Below are positions 45,605-55,760 of a stretch of DNA of 64,000 nucleotides, in pieces. The stretch's first letter is position 1; every line of letters begins with the position of its first letter. A model generated the notes under the pieces. The model saw only the letters and a list, made by a program, of their open reading frames with translations. It was not told the origin of the DNA and did no database searches. Origin of the DNA: Flammulina velutipes (Eukaryota; Basidiomycota; Agaricomycetes; Agaricales; Physalacriaceae); contig CM022375.1 of NCBI GenBank assembly GCA_011800155.1, forward strand, positions 2,604,001-2,668,000, read 5' to 3'. A program made the translations under genes and the position numbers.

Positions 45605-45622
45605 CCCTCGCGGTGGGCTCCA
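45605..45622 (-). other. Primer-binding site of element C
   Basis: On the minus strand TGGAGCCCACCGCGAGGG starts 6 bases inside the 5' LTR edge (45628). It is identical to the primer site of element B, although the two LTRs are unrelated. Confidence 0.75.
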
Positions 45623-45627
45623 AAATA

Positions 45628-47364
45628 TGATGTGCAGTGTAGAAGAACGCCACAAAAACACACACAAAACACACACTAACAAGTCAATGGTGCGATGCGG
45701 GAAAGTCCGATGTTTATAGCGGGATTTCACGTTATAGTAGCAATCGTTCGTTTTGTAATAGGTGATATGGGACGGGTTCTTGTTCTTTGTATCTTTGTTT
45801 TATGGGACTGTTTCTCTTTATCTTCTGCTCAAAATGCTTATACTAGTTCGACGGGGTAACAGGGATCTGATCTTAAACTGAGTTCTAGTTTGCCACTAAG
45901 TCACAGGCCGATTGGGATGTGTGTAAAGAGACCTAATGAGGCTCTTCCCAGGCCAACAACCTTCAACCACACTAGGGAGCGGGAGCTCTGGTATCTATCT
46001 GTATAATCAGGACTCTCCAACAACTAGTCGGGGCCTGAATAGATAGCCTAGCACAGTCTGAACCACACTTGTATGGGACTTGGGACTCCAACCAGAGTTG
46101 GTAGGTTCTTTAGATGGAATTTCCCGCGGAAACTCGGATCGTTTGAATCGCAAAGGACTTGGCTTCAACTTCTTTAATATGGGAAGTAGCTCCAATGAGT
46201 TCTTAGATCTTTGGTTCTGTTTCTTATTTCCACCTATCTAAACAGTGGTTCTTTTTCTAACTAAATCTTAGAGTCTATTCCTCCAGTATATACGGCTTGT
46301 GGGCTGCGGATACGGGGGCGTAAGCTACTGTAAATAGTACAAACGAGCTAGCTTTATAGTGTTTTCTATATACGTCTGAATAAGGATATAATACCGAGTC
46401 CGCTGGTTCGGGGAATATTCCGGTAGGATGTACGGAATATCCCTCTAATGGTGCCCTTGGCATTGCTGCCTATTCGTTCTGGCTTCTATTTGCTTTGAAT
46501 CCAACCAATGGTGGCGCCGTAACTGAGTTTGCAGTGGCGCCAGGTTGTTCCTTGTGCTTGGAAGCTCCACTATTTCATCGTTTCCACTATTATTAGCGGC
46601 CGAGTCCTGTCTAGCAGGAACTCTTAGCCTTTGTTCGTATTCTTATTTCATACTACGAGTCCGAGTAGTACCGACTAGGTTTGGTATACTGGACGCGCAA
46701 GTATGTTCTTAGTATCGTGTTCGGACTTTTCCGGTAGTACTCCGGAAAAGCTATCGTTGTATCTTTACGAGTTGTCGATAGTACTCGTATTGTAGGTCCT
46801 TGTAACGATTTACTTGTGGATCCCGAGAATCGATCAGGAACAGTCCACCGGAGTAAGTCGATCGGTGATCGAGCAGTATCTTTTGAAAGCCTAAAAGGTT
46901 ACCCTGACTCCTGAGTCTCCTATGTAATATCCCGACGTCTGAGTAGTATGAACATTTGGTTTGCTAGTCCAGCCCGCGTTTAACTGCTTGCTGGCATTGC
47001 GTCTCTTTATGTAGAGTTTCCTTGTGTAAGGGTAACTCGCCGAATTCCGTTAAGTATTTCGGAGTTTCGCGCGTTCAAGTGTATTTGATCACGATGTCTC
47101 CATCGGGGTACTTTTGATGATGATATTCAAGATCGTCATGTGTGGTTTGGCTATACCTACACGCCCTTCAGCGTGTGGCGCTTTTCCGACGAATCTTAGG
47201 AGTTTTCCGGTCGTACCACGGAAACTCCTTACACTGTATCGTATACGCGTTTCGGTCTGTAACTAGAGGTTCTTGTACTCATAGGTTCGTTCTATCACTA
47301 AGAATGCTTCTTAGAATCGCAAATTTTGGGGTCTTTCGTACTTGCATTAATACAATGCGCATCA
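45628..47364 (-). repeat. 5' LTR of element C
   Basis: 1737 bp, ends TGATG...CATCA. About 99% identical to 29974-31713. Confidence 0.92.
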
Positions 47365-47635
47365 GCGTGCGCCACCAAGGTCGCGCGGTATCAACTTACT
47401 GAACGGGTGGCTCCCGGACGGTGTGGAAGGGGTACTCAGCGGGACGCCAAAGAGGCCTCAGGACTTTGATACAAAGGGAAAGAACACAAGGGGAACTGTT
47501 CGAAAACTACCAAGGACTGCAACAATTTACATTTTTCAAAAACACGAACATGCAGGAAATAGTACTGGCGACGCGAGGAGGAAAATACGACGAAATATAT
47601 GGACCCAGACCCCTATGAAAATTCACCCAGCCACC
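47365..47635. other. Element B spacer right of element C
   Basis: Begins with the GCGT target duplication. No gene is supported. It is the 3' flank of the antisense gene that ends at 47636. Confidence 0.5.
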
Positions 47636-49345
47636 TCACTTCTTGGAAGCTTTCTTGACGACACGACGCTTGGAGGGTCCAGAGGAAGCGGGAGGGGCAC
47701 TGGGAAACAAGGTTTCCAGCGCCCGGACTCGAGCAAGGCTGTCACGAATGACATTGGAAGTTTGGTCCAAGGAGGCGAGGGCGCCGGCAAGTTCAGCCGC
47801 GTGCGAGGCGACCCAGGCGGGGGTTACCTCGTCAAGGGAGGAAAGGGCGTTGTTGCCCACGGGGGGAGCTGGAGGTTTCAGAAAGGTTAGAAAAGGGAAT
47901 CAAGGTATGAAGAAGAACGTACTGGGAGAAGGACTCGGGGAGCGGGGACGTTTCTTGCCTGCCGTAGCAGCAGGGGAGGCAGTAGCGCGACGCGCAAGGA
48001 CAACGGACACAGGACCAGCGGTCGGAGCGCCGGTCGAGCGAGCGGGACGAGGACGGGGACGAGGAGCCGAAGAAGACGAGGAACCAGCGCCAGCGGGAAG
48101 AGGGAGGATTTTGCGTTTGACGGTGGAAGTGCTGGTGACATCGGCGGGACTATTGGCGCTACACTCTCCATGGCGAGCAAGGGCGCAACCGAAGCAGCGG
48201 GTCGGCTGACCAGCGCGGCTGATACAAAGACCATTCAACCAAGGGGGATTCTTGCCGTGACTGCAGCGCCAACACTGGGGATCGTACAGCTGGAAGAAAC
48301 CTTCAGAAAAATGGATGTAAAGGGTAGGAAGGTAGGTTACCTGGAGCGTCCCGTTTCCCAGGTGCTCGCGTAGGCTTTCCAGGATCTCGGGGATGCGTTC
48401 GCCATACCGACGGTTCTTGGCGGAATACCCGGGAAGGCCCCCGTAGTGCTGGATCCAGCGAATATGGAAGCCACCGGTAACCGAGCGAGGGAACGGGATG
48501 ACCGGGAGCGAAGACCAGGAGGAATCGGCGGAGGCAGCGGGACCATCGTCGAGCTCGTCGGCGGCCACGACCCCATCACTTACGATCTCGTCGACCTCCT
48601 CGCTCTCGAACCTACCGCCCGCAGAGGCAGCCGGGGGAGAAGAAGAGGCAATGGCGAGGATGGGCGAGGGTGCGCGAGGACGACGGGGACTAACCACGAG
48701 GGACAGGTTGCGGAACGAAGGGGTCGGAGGATCAGTTGCTGGGAAGGAAAGGAGGCTGGTCAGGTAAAGGGCGAAGGGCAAAAAGGGGAATTACTCACGG
48801 TCGGGGCTAAGGGCAGGAAGAACGGGAGCCCCATGGTCCAAGGAGGGGGAACGACGACTCACTGGAATCTCTTCCACAGGGACGGGAAGAGACCGCGCGG
48901 TCGTCGAAGGACTGGCGGGAGCAGAAGGCTGGAGGGTCGCGAGCTCATCAGTGTCACCTTGCTCCGCCTCGGGGGAGGGATCTTCCCATAAGTCGAGGTT
49001 GTCGAAAGGCGCGACTTCGAAGGTCGAGCCCCACGAAGCATCGTAATTGTTGTGGGCGAGGCGGAGGACGGCAAGCACGGGAGACATCTGCGGCTGCTCG
49101 AGAAGACCAAGAGCCCGAGCAGGATTCAAACTATGGAAAAGGTCGACCTACGGAAGGAAGCGCATCAGCCTGATCCGACGACGAGGAAAGAGAAGAAAAC
49201 CGAAAACAAAAAGGAGACGCACCCAACCGCGATACACCCCGGGAAGGGCGGCTGCCAGGGCGGGGGCACCATCGAGGACGAGGGCCTGGCAGCGGAAAAT
49301 AAAGGACTGAACTTGACGCAATTCTGGAGGAGACAAGGGTTCCAT
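47636..49345 (-). CDS. Element B antisense gene 2: two Cys clusters and coiled coil
   Basis: Five exons read coherently. Exon 1 starts at 49345 (MEPLSPPELRQVQSF), exon 2 has ALGLLEQPQMSPV and a Ser/Pro/Ala tail, exon 3 starts TDPPTPSFRNL, exon 4 carries CWRCSHGKN...C...CFGCALARHGEC, and exon 5 (VGNNALSSLDEVTPAWV) is a helical segment ending KRRVVKKASKK. About 480 aa. Introns of about 50-80 bp have GT...AG ends. The Cys spacing (CxxC...C, then CxxC...C) is zinc-binding in style, and the C-terminus is coiled-coil-like and basic. It is transcribed against the retrotransposon. The family is not identified. Confidence 0.68.
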
Positions 49346-49899
49346 CGTCTATGAAGTGGAAGGAAGGATGGGAAGAGGAAGAAGAAAAAGGCGCGTGGCG
49401 GATTTAAGTAGAACGATGGAGCGGAGTTTCAAACGCGTCCAACGAATCGGAAGATGCCGACGAACTCTATCAAGGGAAATCTGCCAAAGAAGAGGATCGG
49501 ACACCAAAGCTTACTGGAATCGAAGCACGGAGAACTCCCGACATTGGAAGCCAAGTACCCGAAACTGGACAAGAACATACCACCGCGTACTCTGGACACG
49601 GGACGATCATTGCGTTGCACAGCCTGCACTGATGAAGGGTAGTGATGACGCACTTGCCTTTCTGGGACGCGCGGCCAGGGAAAGGAATTGGTCGTCGCGC
49701 GAACTATACCAAACTTGGACAAGATTGATGGATGGGATCGGCAACTCACGCTTATAATCACGAACACGAGGAGGAAGGACGCGAAGGGAACGGAGCCGAG
49801 GCGCGTACACTGGAAAAACTTCGGAAAAATAGGATACATCAACTGCATTCGCTTTCAAACTACGGGCGCGAACCTACACGACAACAAACAGGAAAACCA
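49346..49899. other. Spacer between element B antisense genes
   Basis: About 550 bp with no supported gene. A TACTTAAAT stretch near 49402 could serve antisense gene 2. Confidence 0.4.
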
Positions 49900-51061
49900 C
49901 TACTCTAAGTCGACGTCAAACTCCTTTTTGACATAATCGGCATGGTCCCTGTATTCCGCCCCCTCGTCATCACTTTCGCTCATGGATTCGCGAGTGGAAT
50001 CGCTAGTTTGGACGTCCACGAGGGGCGGAATGGCGTTGTCGTCCGCGACCACTCCCGGAACGGGACTCCAAGGGGGAGGACTGGTAGGATGGTACACGAG
50101 TGGGGATAGGAGTCGGGAAGAACCCCTGTAGTCGAAGGCGCCACAAGTGCATTGGCCCCGGTGGCCCGGGAGGTTGGAAGAGTAGTTGGAGGCGAGGCGT
50201 GTCGAGCCGGAAGGCGCGCTCCTAGGTCTCTCCGGGACCCCCGACGTGCGCGCTGGTCGCCCCATGGCTCTGGCGCCGTCGACCCAAGTACTGGATCTCG
50301 GGGTCCTCGACCCTCCCTGACCTGGTTATGCGCTGGGTAAACGCGACTCTGGGAGTAGGACTGTAGCGGGGGAGTGGGGGCGGAGATTGGAGGGGACGAG
50401 ATGGAAGATGCGACGGCCTGACCGACGGCCTGACTGAGGATCGCCAATTGTCGACGGCTGAGGAAGAGACCACTCGATTCTGGACAACGGAGGTCATGAA
50501 GGCTGCGACTGGCTCGAAGGACGACGTACCCGACGCCGGGTGGGACAACGGACGGTTCCTAAGCGAAGGAGGACATTCCTGCACGTCGGGAATGCACCCC
50601 CATCCACGGAGACAGCGGAGACGCGTGCTATCCTGCGCACGCTGCGACAGCGCCTCTGCATCCAAATCCCACCTGGGATTGTTTACGATCAAAAGGAAGA
50701 TACGGTGGCTCCACATGAAGTTCACGATTTGGGTGAGCTGGCGCTGAGCGAGGACGTCGAGAGCGGTGCAATCCAAGTGGGGATGACCAGCAGCAACGAG
50801 GGCTGCGTTCAGCTCGCGAACGTCTGCCTGGGAAATGGTTAGGAAGGAGGAGAAGATGAGTCGAGGGAAGGGACTTGCATATTGGCTGCGGAAGATGGAG
50901 AGGTAGTCCTCAAGCTGCCTAGGGGACAGCTCCAAGCCAAAATGTTCGTGCGCCTTGACAGTGCTAAGGGCGCATTTGATGAGACGGTCAAGCTCATCGT
51001 AGCGCTGCTGAACAACTGGGTTCTCGGTTGGGGACGAAGCGGCGTTGGGAGTGTTGGACAT
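49900..51061 (-). CDS. Element B antisense gene 1, unknown
   Basis: Starts ATG at 51061 (MSNTPNAASSPTENP). A helical region follows (YDELDRLIKCALSTVKAHEHFG). After a likely small intron (50831-50876) comes DVRELNAALVAAGHPH and QLTQIVNFMWSHR. The rest is Pro/Ser/Arg-rich. The frame to 50222 must join a second one (RPARTSGVPERPRS...HRGQCTCGAFDYRG, then acidic) ending at 49900. The junction near 50230-50265 could be an intron or an indel. A TATA box is read on the minus strand near 51135-51145. It lies 221 bp inside the 3' LTR, pointing away from it. No domain is recognised. Confidence 0.6.
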
Positions 51062-51133
51062 GGTGGAAATTTTTTTCAGGCTTTGGGGCTTGAGATGGTA
51101 GCGTTGGCTGGGAAATTTTCCTATCCGCGCGGC

Positions 51134-51145
51134 CCTCTTTATAGT
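51134..51145 (-). promoter_or_regulatory. TATA box of antisense gene 1 in element B
   Basis: Minus-strand GCACTATAAAGAGG lies about 75-80 bp before the ATG at 51061. It closely resembles the TATA region of the equivalent antisense gene in element C. Confidence 0.55.
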
Positions 51146-51266
51146 GCCACCCCTCGCCACAGGAATTACCGAATGGAAGACGGAGCCAAATCCTTGCGAC
51201 ATTTATGGCGCGGACACACCGATTAGGACAAATTCGCCGATTTCACACCATGGAGGAGTTCACATT

Positions 51267-51281
51267 CAAGTTGGGGGGAGA
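51267..51281 (+). other. Polypurine tract of element B
   Basis: CAAGTTGGGGGGAGA directly precedes the 3' LTR at 51282. It is duplicated at 29653-29666. Confidence 0.8.
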
Positions 51282-52072
51282 TGTACAGCCTGCACTTGGG
51301 CTGAGTGCAGAACTGATACTAAACATGGGTGTGGCGCACGACGGCGCCAGCGCCATATAGGTCGGAACGTGTGAACGCGCCATCCACGGCGCGTCCGCAT
51401 TAGGAACATATGGCGCAGCACTTCACACGGCACAAGCATGGACGTTTCAGAACACGGAAGCTACCGAACTAATCGATGGATTGCAACGATCGATAACGAG
51501 AAGATCCAGATCGATGGGAAGAGATTACACCAAGGCTGTGCGCCATGCATGGCGCCCAGGCACCTTCGGGAATCTGGATGCCAAAGCCGACAGGAACGGA
51601 GAGAATTACCACCCTCGAAGAGTCATATCGCGAGGTGGTCTGACTCGACGCGACGGAACGCCAATCACATCACGGACTCAAACCCCGGATCGTCGCACGA
51701 TCGCTCGATCAGGGTACATGACGCAGGCATCGAGAGGCCTAAGCGTAGAACTAGACGGAAGAGAAAGCCGACAGTGTACAGTATAAATACTGTAGCATGT
51801 CGTAGAAACACAGATATAGAATTATCACCCCACAATATCAACACAGAAGCCCCTTGCAACTGTCGAGAGACTTTTGAAACCTATACTTTCGCGCACGCGT
51901 TAGTACTTCGACGAACGCGTACTTGGAAGCGCAACCGTCGTCTGCGACAGCTCGCTGCCCGACTTCTTCACCTACCAAGGTCTGCGACCTCGGTGCGCCA
52001 GAACAAGAGCAGGAATCCACCGGGTAGTCCCCTCAACATCACAACGAACTCAGACTCGTTAAGAGATCTATA
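51282..52072 (+). repeat. 3' LTR of element B
   Basis: 791 bp, apparently identical to 22492-23282. It is followed by the GTCC target duplication and the right end of the hAT element. Confidence 0.93.
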
Positions 52073-52175
52073 GTCCTTGAAATCTGAGAAAATCTGAGGA
52101 CCGGCCGGTCTGCGGTCCTCAAATTTTAAGATAAAAAGACCGGACCGGACCGGACTTTTAAGCTCTACGTCTGAG

Positions 52176-53414
52176 TACCTACGCCGATGGTATTGGTGGC
52201 CAAAAATCCACAACGACATCGATAGTTTTTGTCGTTCATGCGAGTTCTGTCAGCGGGCGAAAACCGATAATAAGTCGCCAACTGGTAAATTACATTCTCT
52301 GCCAGTACCTTTACGACCTTGGGATTCAATTGGCATGGATTTTATCGGCCCGTTTCCTGAGGTCAAGGGAAAGAACTACCTGTGGGTTATTATCTGCCGG
52401 ATGACGGGAATGGTGCATTTGATACCTATTCACACGAAGACAAAGGCTTCGGAATTATCATGGATATACCAGAGGGAAGTTGTTAGACTCCACGGCTTGC
52501 CGTCCTCGCTGGTTAGTGATCGTGATTCTAAATTCACGTCTAAATGGTGGCGAGAGTTGCATAGGATACTTGGGTCTCGATTGCTGATGAGTACCTCATT
52601 CCATCCGCAGACTGATGGCGCGACTGAGAGAATGAACCGTAACATAGGTCAGATATTTCGCTCTGAATTGCGCCCTGATCAGAAGGATTGGTTAATGAAG
52701 GTTGATATGACAGAGTTCGCGATAAATTCGAGTGTTACTAGTTCTGCACGCTACGCTCCGTTCGAGTTGAACGGGGGTTACATGCCACGCATGATCCGTG
52801 AGATTCGGACAGTGCAGCCGGCTCCTCCTGGGATACGTTCATTTGCTCGACAGGCATTGTACAATCTAGCAAGCGCTCATGACAGGATTATAGCGAGTCG
52901 TGTGTTCCAGACTCATTATGCCAATAAGAGACGTGTTACTGATCCGGAGTTACAGCCAGGCTGTCTGGTGTACTTGTCAACGGTTAACTTGAACCTACCT
53001 AAAGGACGAACAAAGAAGCTTCGGCCGAAGTTCGTGGGGCCGTACCCTATTTTGGTGGCGTTTCCCGAGACAAGTACTTATAAACTGGATCTTCCCGCCA
53101 GTTTGATGACAAGACGTATCCATCCTGTCTTTCACGTTAATCTGTTGCGGAGACATGTCCCCAATGACGACGTTATGTTCCCGAAGCGTCGTGTCCCAGG
53201 ACCGTATGATTTCGGGGGTCAGGATGACGATGAGACGTTCGTGAGCGAGGTCCTCGGACATAGGTGGATTGGAAAGGACGTGGAGTTTCATATTCGTTGG
53301 ACCGATGGTGACACCACTTGGGAGCCACTCGCGACTGCGCGGAACCTTGAGGCTCTACAGGTATATCTCGATCTACAGGGTGTGAAGCATCCAAGATCGC
53401 TGGCTAAACATTGA
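52176..53414 (+). CDS. Element A integrase and chromodomain (C-terminal part of Pol)
   Basis: Resumes in frame right after the CGTCTGAG target duplication. FCRSCEFCQRAK supplies the two cysteines of the integrase zinc domain whose histidines lie before 21696. The catalytic core has MDFIGP, VSDRDSKF and TERMNRNIGQ (D, D, E). A GPY-type module (KFVGPYPIL) and HPVFHVNLLRR follow. The last 60 residues form a chromodomain (VSEVLGHRWIGKDVEFHIRW, then WEPLATARN). Chromodomains of such elements bind modified histone tails and steer integration to heterochromatin. Stop TGA at 53412-53414. Confidence 0.92.
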   Translation, partial: YLRRWYWWPKIHNDIDSFCRSCEFCQRAKTDNKSPTGKLHSLPVPLRPWDSIGMDFIGPFPEVKGKNYLWVIICRMTGMVHLIPIHTKTKASELSWIYQREVVRLHGLPSSLVSDRDSKFTSKWWRELHRILGSRLLMSTSFHPQTDGATERMNRNIGQIFRSELRPDQKDWLMKVDMTEFAINSSVTSSARYAPFELNGGYMPRMIREIRTVQPAPPGIRSFARQALYNLASAHDRIIASRVFQTHYANKRRVTDPELQPGCLVYLSTVNLNLPKGRTKKLRPKFVGPYPILVAFPETSTYKLDLPASLMTRRIHPVFHVNLLRRHVPNDDVMFPKRRVPGPYDFGGQDDDETFVSEVLGHRWIGKDVEFHIRWTDGDTTWEPLATARNLEALQVYLDLQGVKHPRSLAKH

Positions 53415-53542
53415 AGTTACCTTTCCGTGATCGGTGCCTCGGGACGGAATGTCTCTTAATGAAGGCCCCTTATTCGGTTTCGTTTTCTTGCCTGCTTTTT
53501 CCCCACTTTCTTTTATTTTCTTGCTACGACTGGTTATTTCCG

Positions 53543-55600
53543 ATGTCTGCGCCGTTACCTGTTGAGAACCCCGGAGACGATTCTACTGAGGGGAGGACTG
53601 GTACGTAGTACGACCGAGATGGGATCAGTGATTGACGATCTATAGACGCCGATGTCGCCTTCGACATCAACGCCGTTCAAAACGTTGAAGAATACTTGGC
53701 CAGAGGATACGAGAATTATGATTGTGCAGCAATGGGAGACTGGAGTGATGAACCCATTGGCAACGTTGAACCAGTGTTGAATAGTGCGTAGTGGCCGTGA
53801 TTTGGATACCGATAGCTCATAATATGTTTAGCAACCCGTACCGTTAGGCCTCCAATCAGATTCAACCCATACGCCAAAACAGCTACTCGGGCTCCTCGTG
53901 ATCGTGTACCTCCTACGGTGCCATTCCCGCCTCCACCGGGGATGTTGCCCCTTCCTGACAGATCCTTCTTAAAATCCCGCGAGAGCATTCTATGGGAAGC
54001 TCCGGAAGTTAACCTTATCGAAATGTGTGAAGAATGGGAGGAACGCGCCCGCGGAATATTGCCTCATGCGCCGCCCATTGCTACTCAAGCTGGACTTGGC
54101 TTGCTGGACAAATGGTATCCTGGAACTAATCGGTTCATTCCCCTCATCCCCGACAACGTCGACTTCACCTCTAGTCCTTTCGCTCATGACTCGGGTATGA
54201 TCAATCCCATCCTCGAGTTCGTCACCATCGACGGGAAACGAGAGCGCTGGAACCATTGGGGTGGAGCGTTAGTCGAGTCCCGCCTCTATGTTCACCCAAC
54301 CCTCAACGTTGGATACTGTGGCAAATTCGGAAACGCGGGGTTTATTCGTGCGATGAAAGCCAATGGAAGACAGTGGACGGATGATACCCGGAATTCTGGA
54401 GAGAAGCCGCTCTACTGGTGGCCTCGCTTCTTTCTCCGTACCCCTGCTGAATTCTACGCCGGCATTCAGTGGATAGCCGACAATCCTACTCACGCTCAGG
54501 TCAACTTCAAGGTTATTGCGCTGTTGAATATGTACTATGTCAGTTTCCGCATCATCCCAGAATGCGTCGACATCACCACCGCTCTCGCCGTCCGCTGGAT
54601 TTCTGACCCCAGCAATCACGCCCTAGTTAATGCCGCCATCCAGGACCCCACTGTTACTAGCCGCATTCGTATCCCTTCTTTCTGTGCCGATATTCTGCCT
54701 TCATCCATGCCTGTTTATGCGGGACCTCGGTCTACCTATGACATGGCACGTTACCTCGTGGCGTACCACGGACCTGGGACACGTAACTTCATCCCAGGAC
54801 TGGCCGTCGACACCGCGTTACGGTTGTATGCCCCTTCGTTATTGGGGTACATCATCTGGTCATCCCTCACCCCCGTCTTGTCCAACGGCAACGCGATTGA
54901 CCCCGTCATGCAGGAAGTTTATAATGTGTTCTTCATGCGTATGGTCGCTAGTCCGTCGCTCTATCTCGAGCGCATTTCGGAGTTCAACAAAGAGATGATT
55001 TTACTTGGTCGACCATCGGAGGTTTTGACTTACCCTCCTCCCCATTCCGTGGCTCTCCGCCGTCCAACCCTCTCGGCTAATTCCGTTATCAACGAGGACT
55101 GGATTGCGCGCACGCTGTACCACTGTGGGCTTACCGTTGAGCATTTGGCGCCGGCCTCTGTCTTCGCTATTCGTCAGATGGACTTTGGACTACGAGCAAC
55201 GATTGGTCAGCCCCTTCACGAAATGTTCTGTACCATGGACAGCGACCGCCTTAGGCTTCTTGACGTTCATGGACCCATCGTTATTCCGTCCGCGTGGGAT
55301 GGTTGGATCGTCCCTCTACCCCGCGACAAGGAAGCCATAATCGGGATCATCGAGGGTGAAGAGTTTAGTCCCCGTGATGGAGAAGAGACGTATGACCGGT
55401 TTGCTCGAGATGTCGAGTCGTGGATACTGCTAGGACAGGATCCCGTGATCGTTCACTGCCGTCAGGACACTTACCTGCAATCTAAAGAGACAGGCTTGTT
55501 CGCTCCCGTCGTCGCCACCGAGATTACGTCTGATCACGGAGGCGGTGCGGTTGGTGCTACCGTCGAGGAGATGGAGAATATGTCGCTCAACGAGGAGTAG
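53543..55600 (+). CDS. Element A accessory gene, unknown function
   Basis: Three exons phase without error: 53543-53600, 53646-53783 and 53832-55600, giving about 654 aa. It starts MSAPLPVENPGDD. The N-part is acidic, then Pro-rich (FPPPPGMLPLP), and the rest looks globular (EMCEEWEERARGIL, GLLDKWYPGTNRF, YWWPRFFLRTPAEFY, AVRWISDPSN). No signal peptide, transmembrane segment or Cys cluster is evident, so it does not resemble an envelope protein. It lies in sense between the chromodomain and the 3' LTR, 128 bp after pol. Spliced, intact and inside the LTRs, it should move with the element. I do not recognise the family. Confidence 0.78.
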
Positions 55601-55760
55601 TTACGTTGACTTGTTCCTTCTTTGGTTGAGTTCGTTTATTATGTGATTGCTTGTCTTACCGTGATTCCTTTTACCACACACTGTCCTTACCTATGTTTAT
55701 CTGTTCATGCTCACTCCCTTTTAGTGTTTAGATGCCTATGAGGCAATCTAGCGGGGGGTA

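Larger units (their letters stand above)
29974..47364 (-). mobile_element. Element C: Ty3/gypsy retrotransposon inserted in element B
   Basis: Minus-strand element. The 5' LTR is 45628-47364 and the 3' LTR 29974-31713. LTR ends are TGATG...CATCA, and the 4-bp target duplication GCGT lies at 29970-29973 and 47365-47368. Order on the minus strand: primer site, gag, protease, pol (38525-42082), a sense gene with Cys clusters (35952-38039), then two plus-strand genes (34011-35178 and 31939-33568) antisense to the element. At 17.4 kb it is unusually long. The protease and pol resemble element B more than element A. No chromodomain is seen. Confidence 0.92.
22492..52072 (+). mobile_element. Element B: Ty3/gypsy retrotransposon, interrupted by element C
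   Basis: Two 791-bp LTRs (22492-23282 and 51282-52072) with no difference seen, and a 4-bp target duplication GTCC (22488-22491 and 52073-52076). A TGG-type primer-binding site follows the 5' LTR. A G-rich polypurine tract (TTGGGGGGAGA) precedes the 3' LTR. Contents: gag-protease, pol, and two antisense spliced genes before the 3' LTR. Element C is inserted at 29973. No chromodomain is seen. Confidence 0.92.
21697..52167. mobile_element. Non-autonomous hAT element carrying retroelement B
   Basis: Ends start TAGAGCTTCAAGGTCCGG (left) and, as reverse complement of the right end, TAGAGCTTAAAAGTCCGG. An 8-bp target duplication CGTCTGAG lies at 21689-21696 and 52168-52175. The TAGAG ends with 8-bp duplication indicate hAT. 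The DNA of this element itself is 21697-22491 plus 52073-52167, about 0.89 kb, with no transposase. Copies of GGTCCGG/GACCGG cluster at both ends as subterminal repeats (21709-21870, 22380-22490, 52098-52155). The centre is AT-rich. It interrupts the integrase domain of element A. Confidence 0.9.

Noticed and set aside
52060..52180. GGTCCGG repeats near 52100-52155 as a separate element
   Set aside because: They are the right end of the same hAT element whose left end is at 21697.
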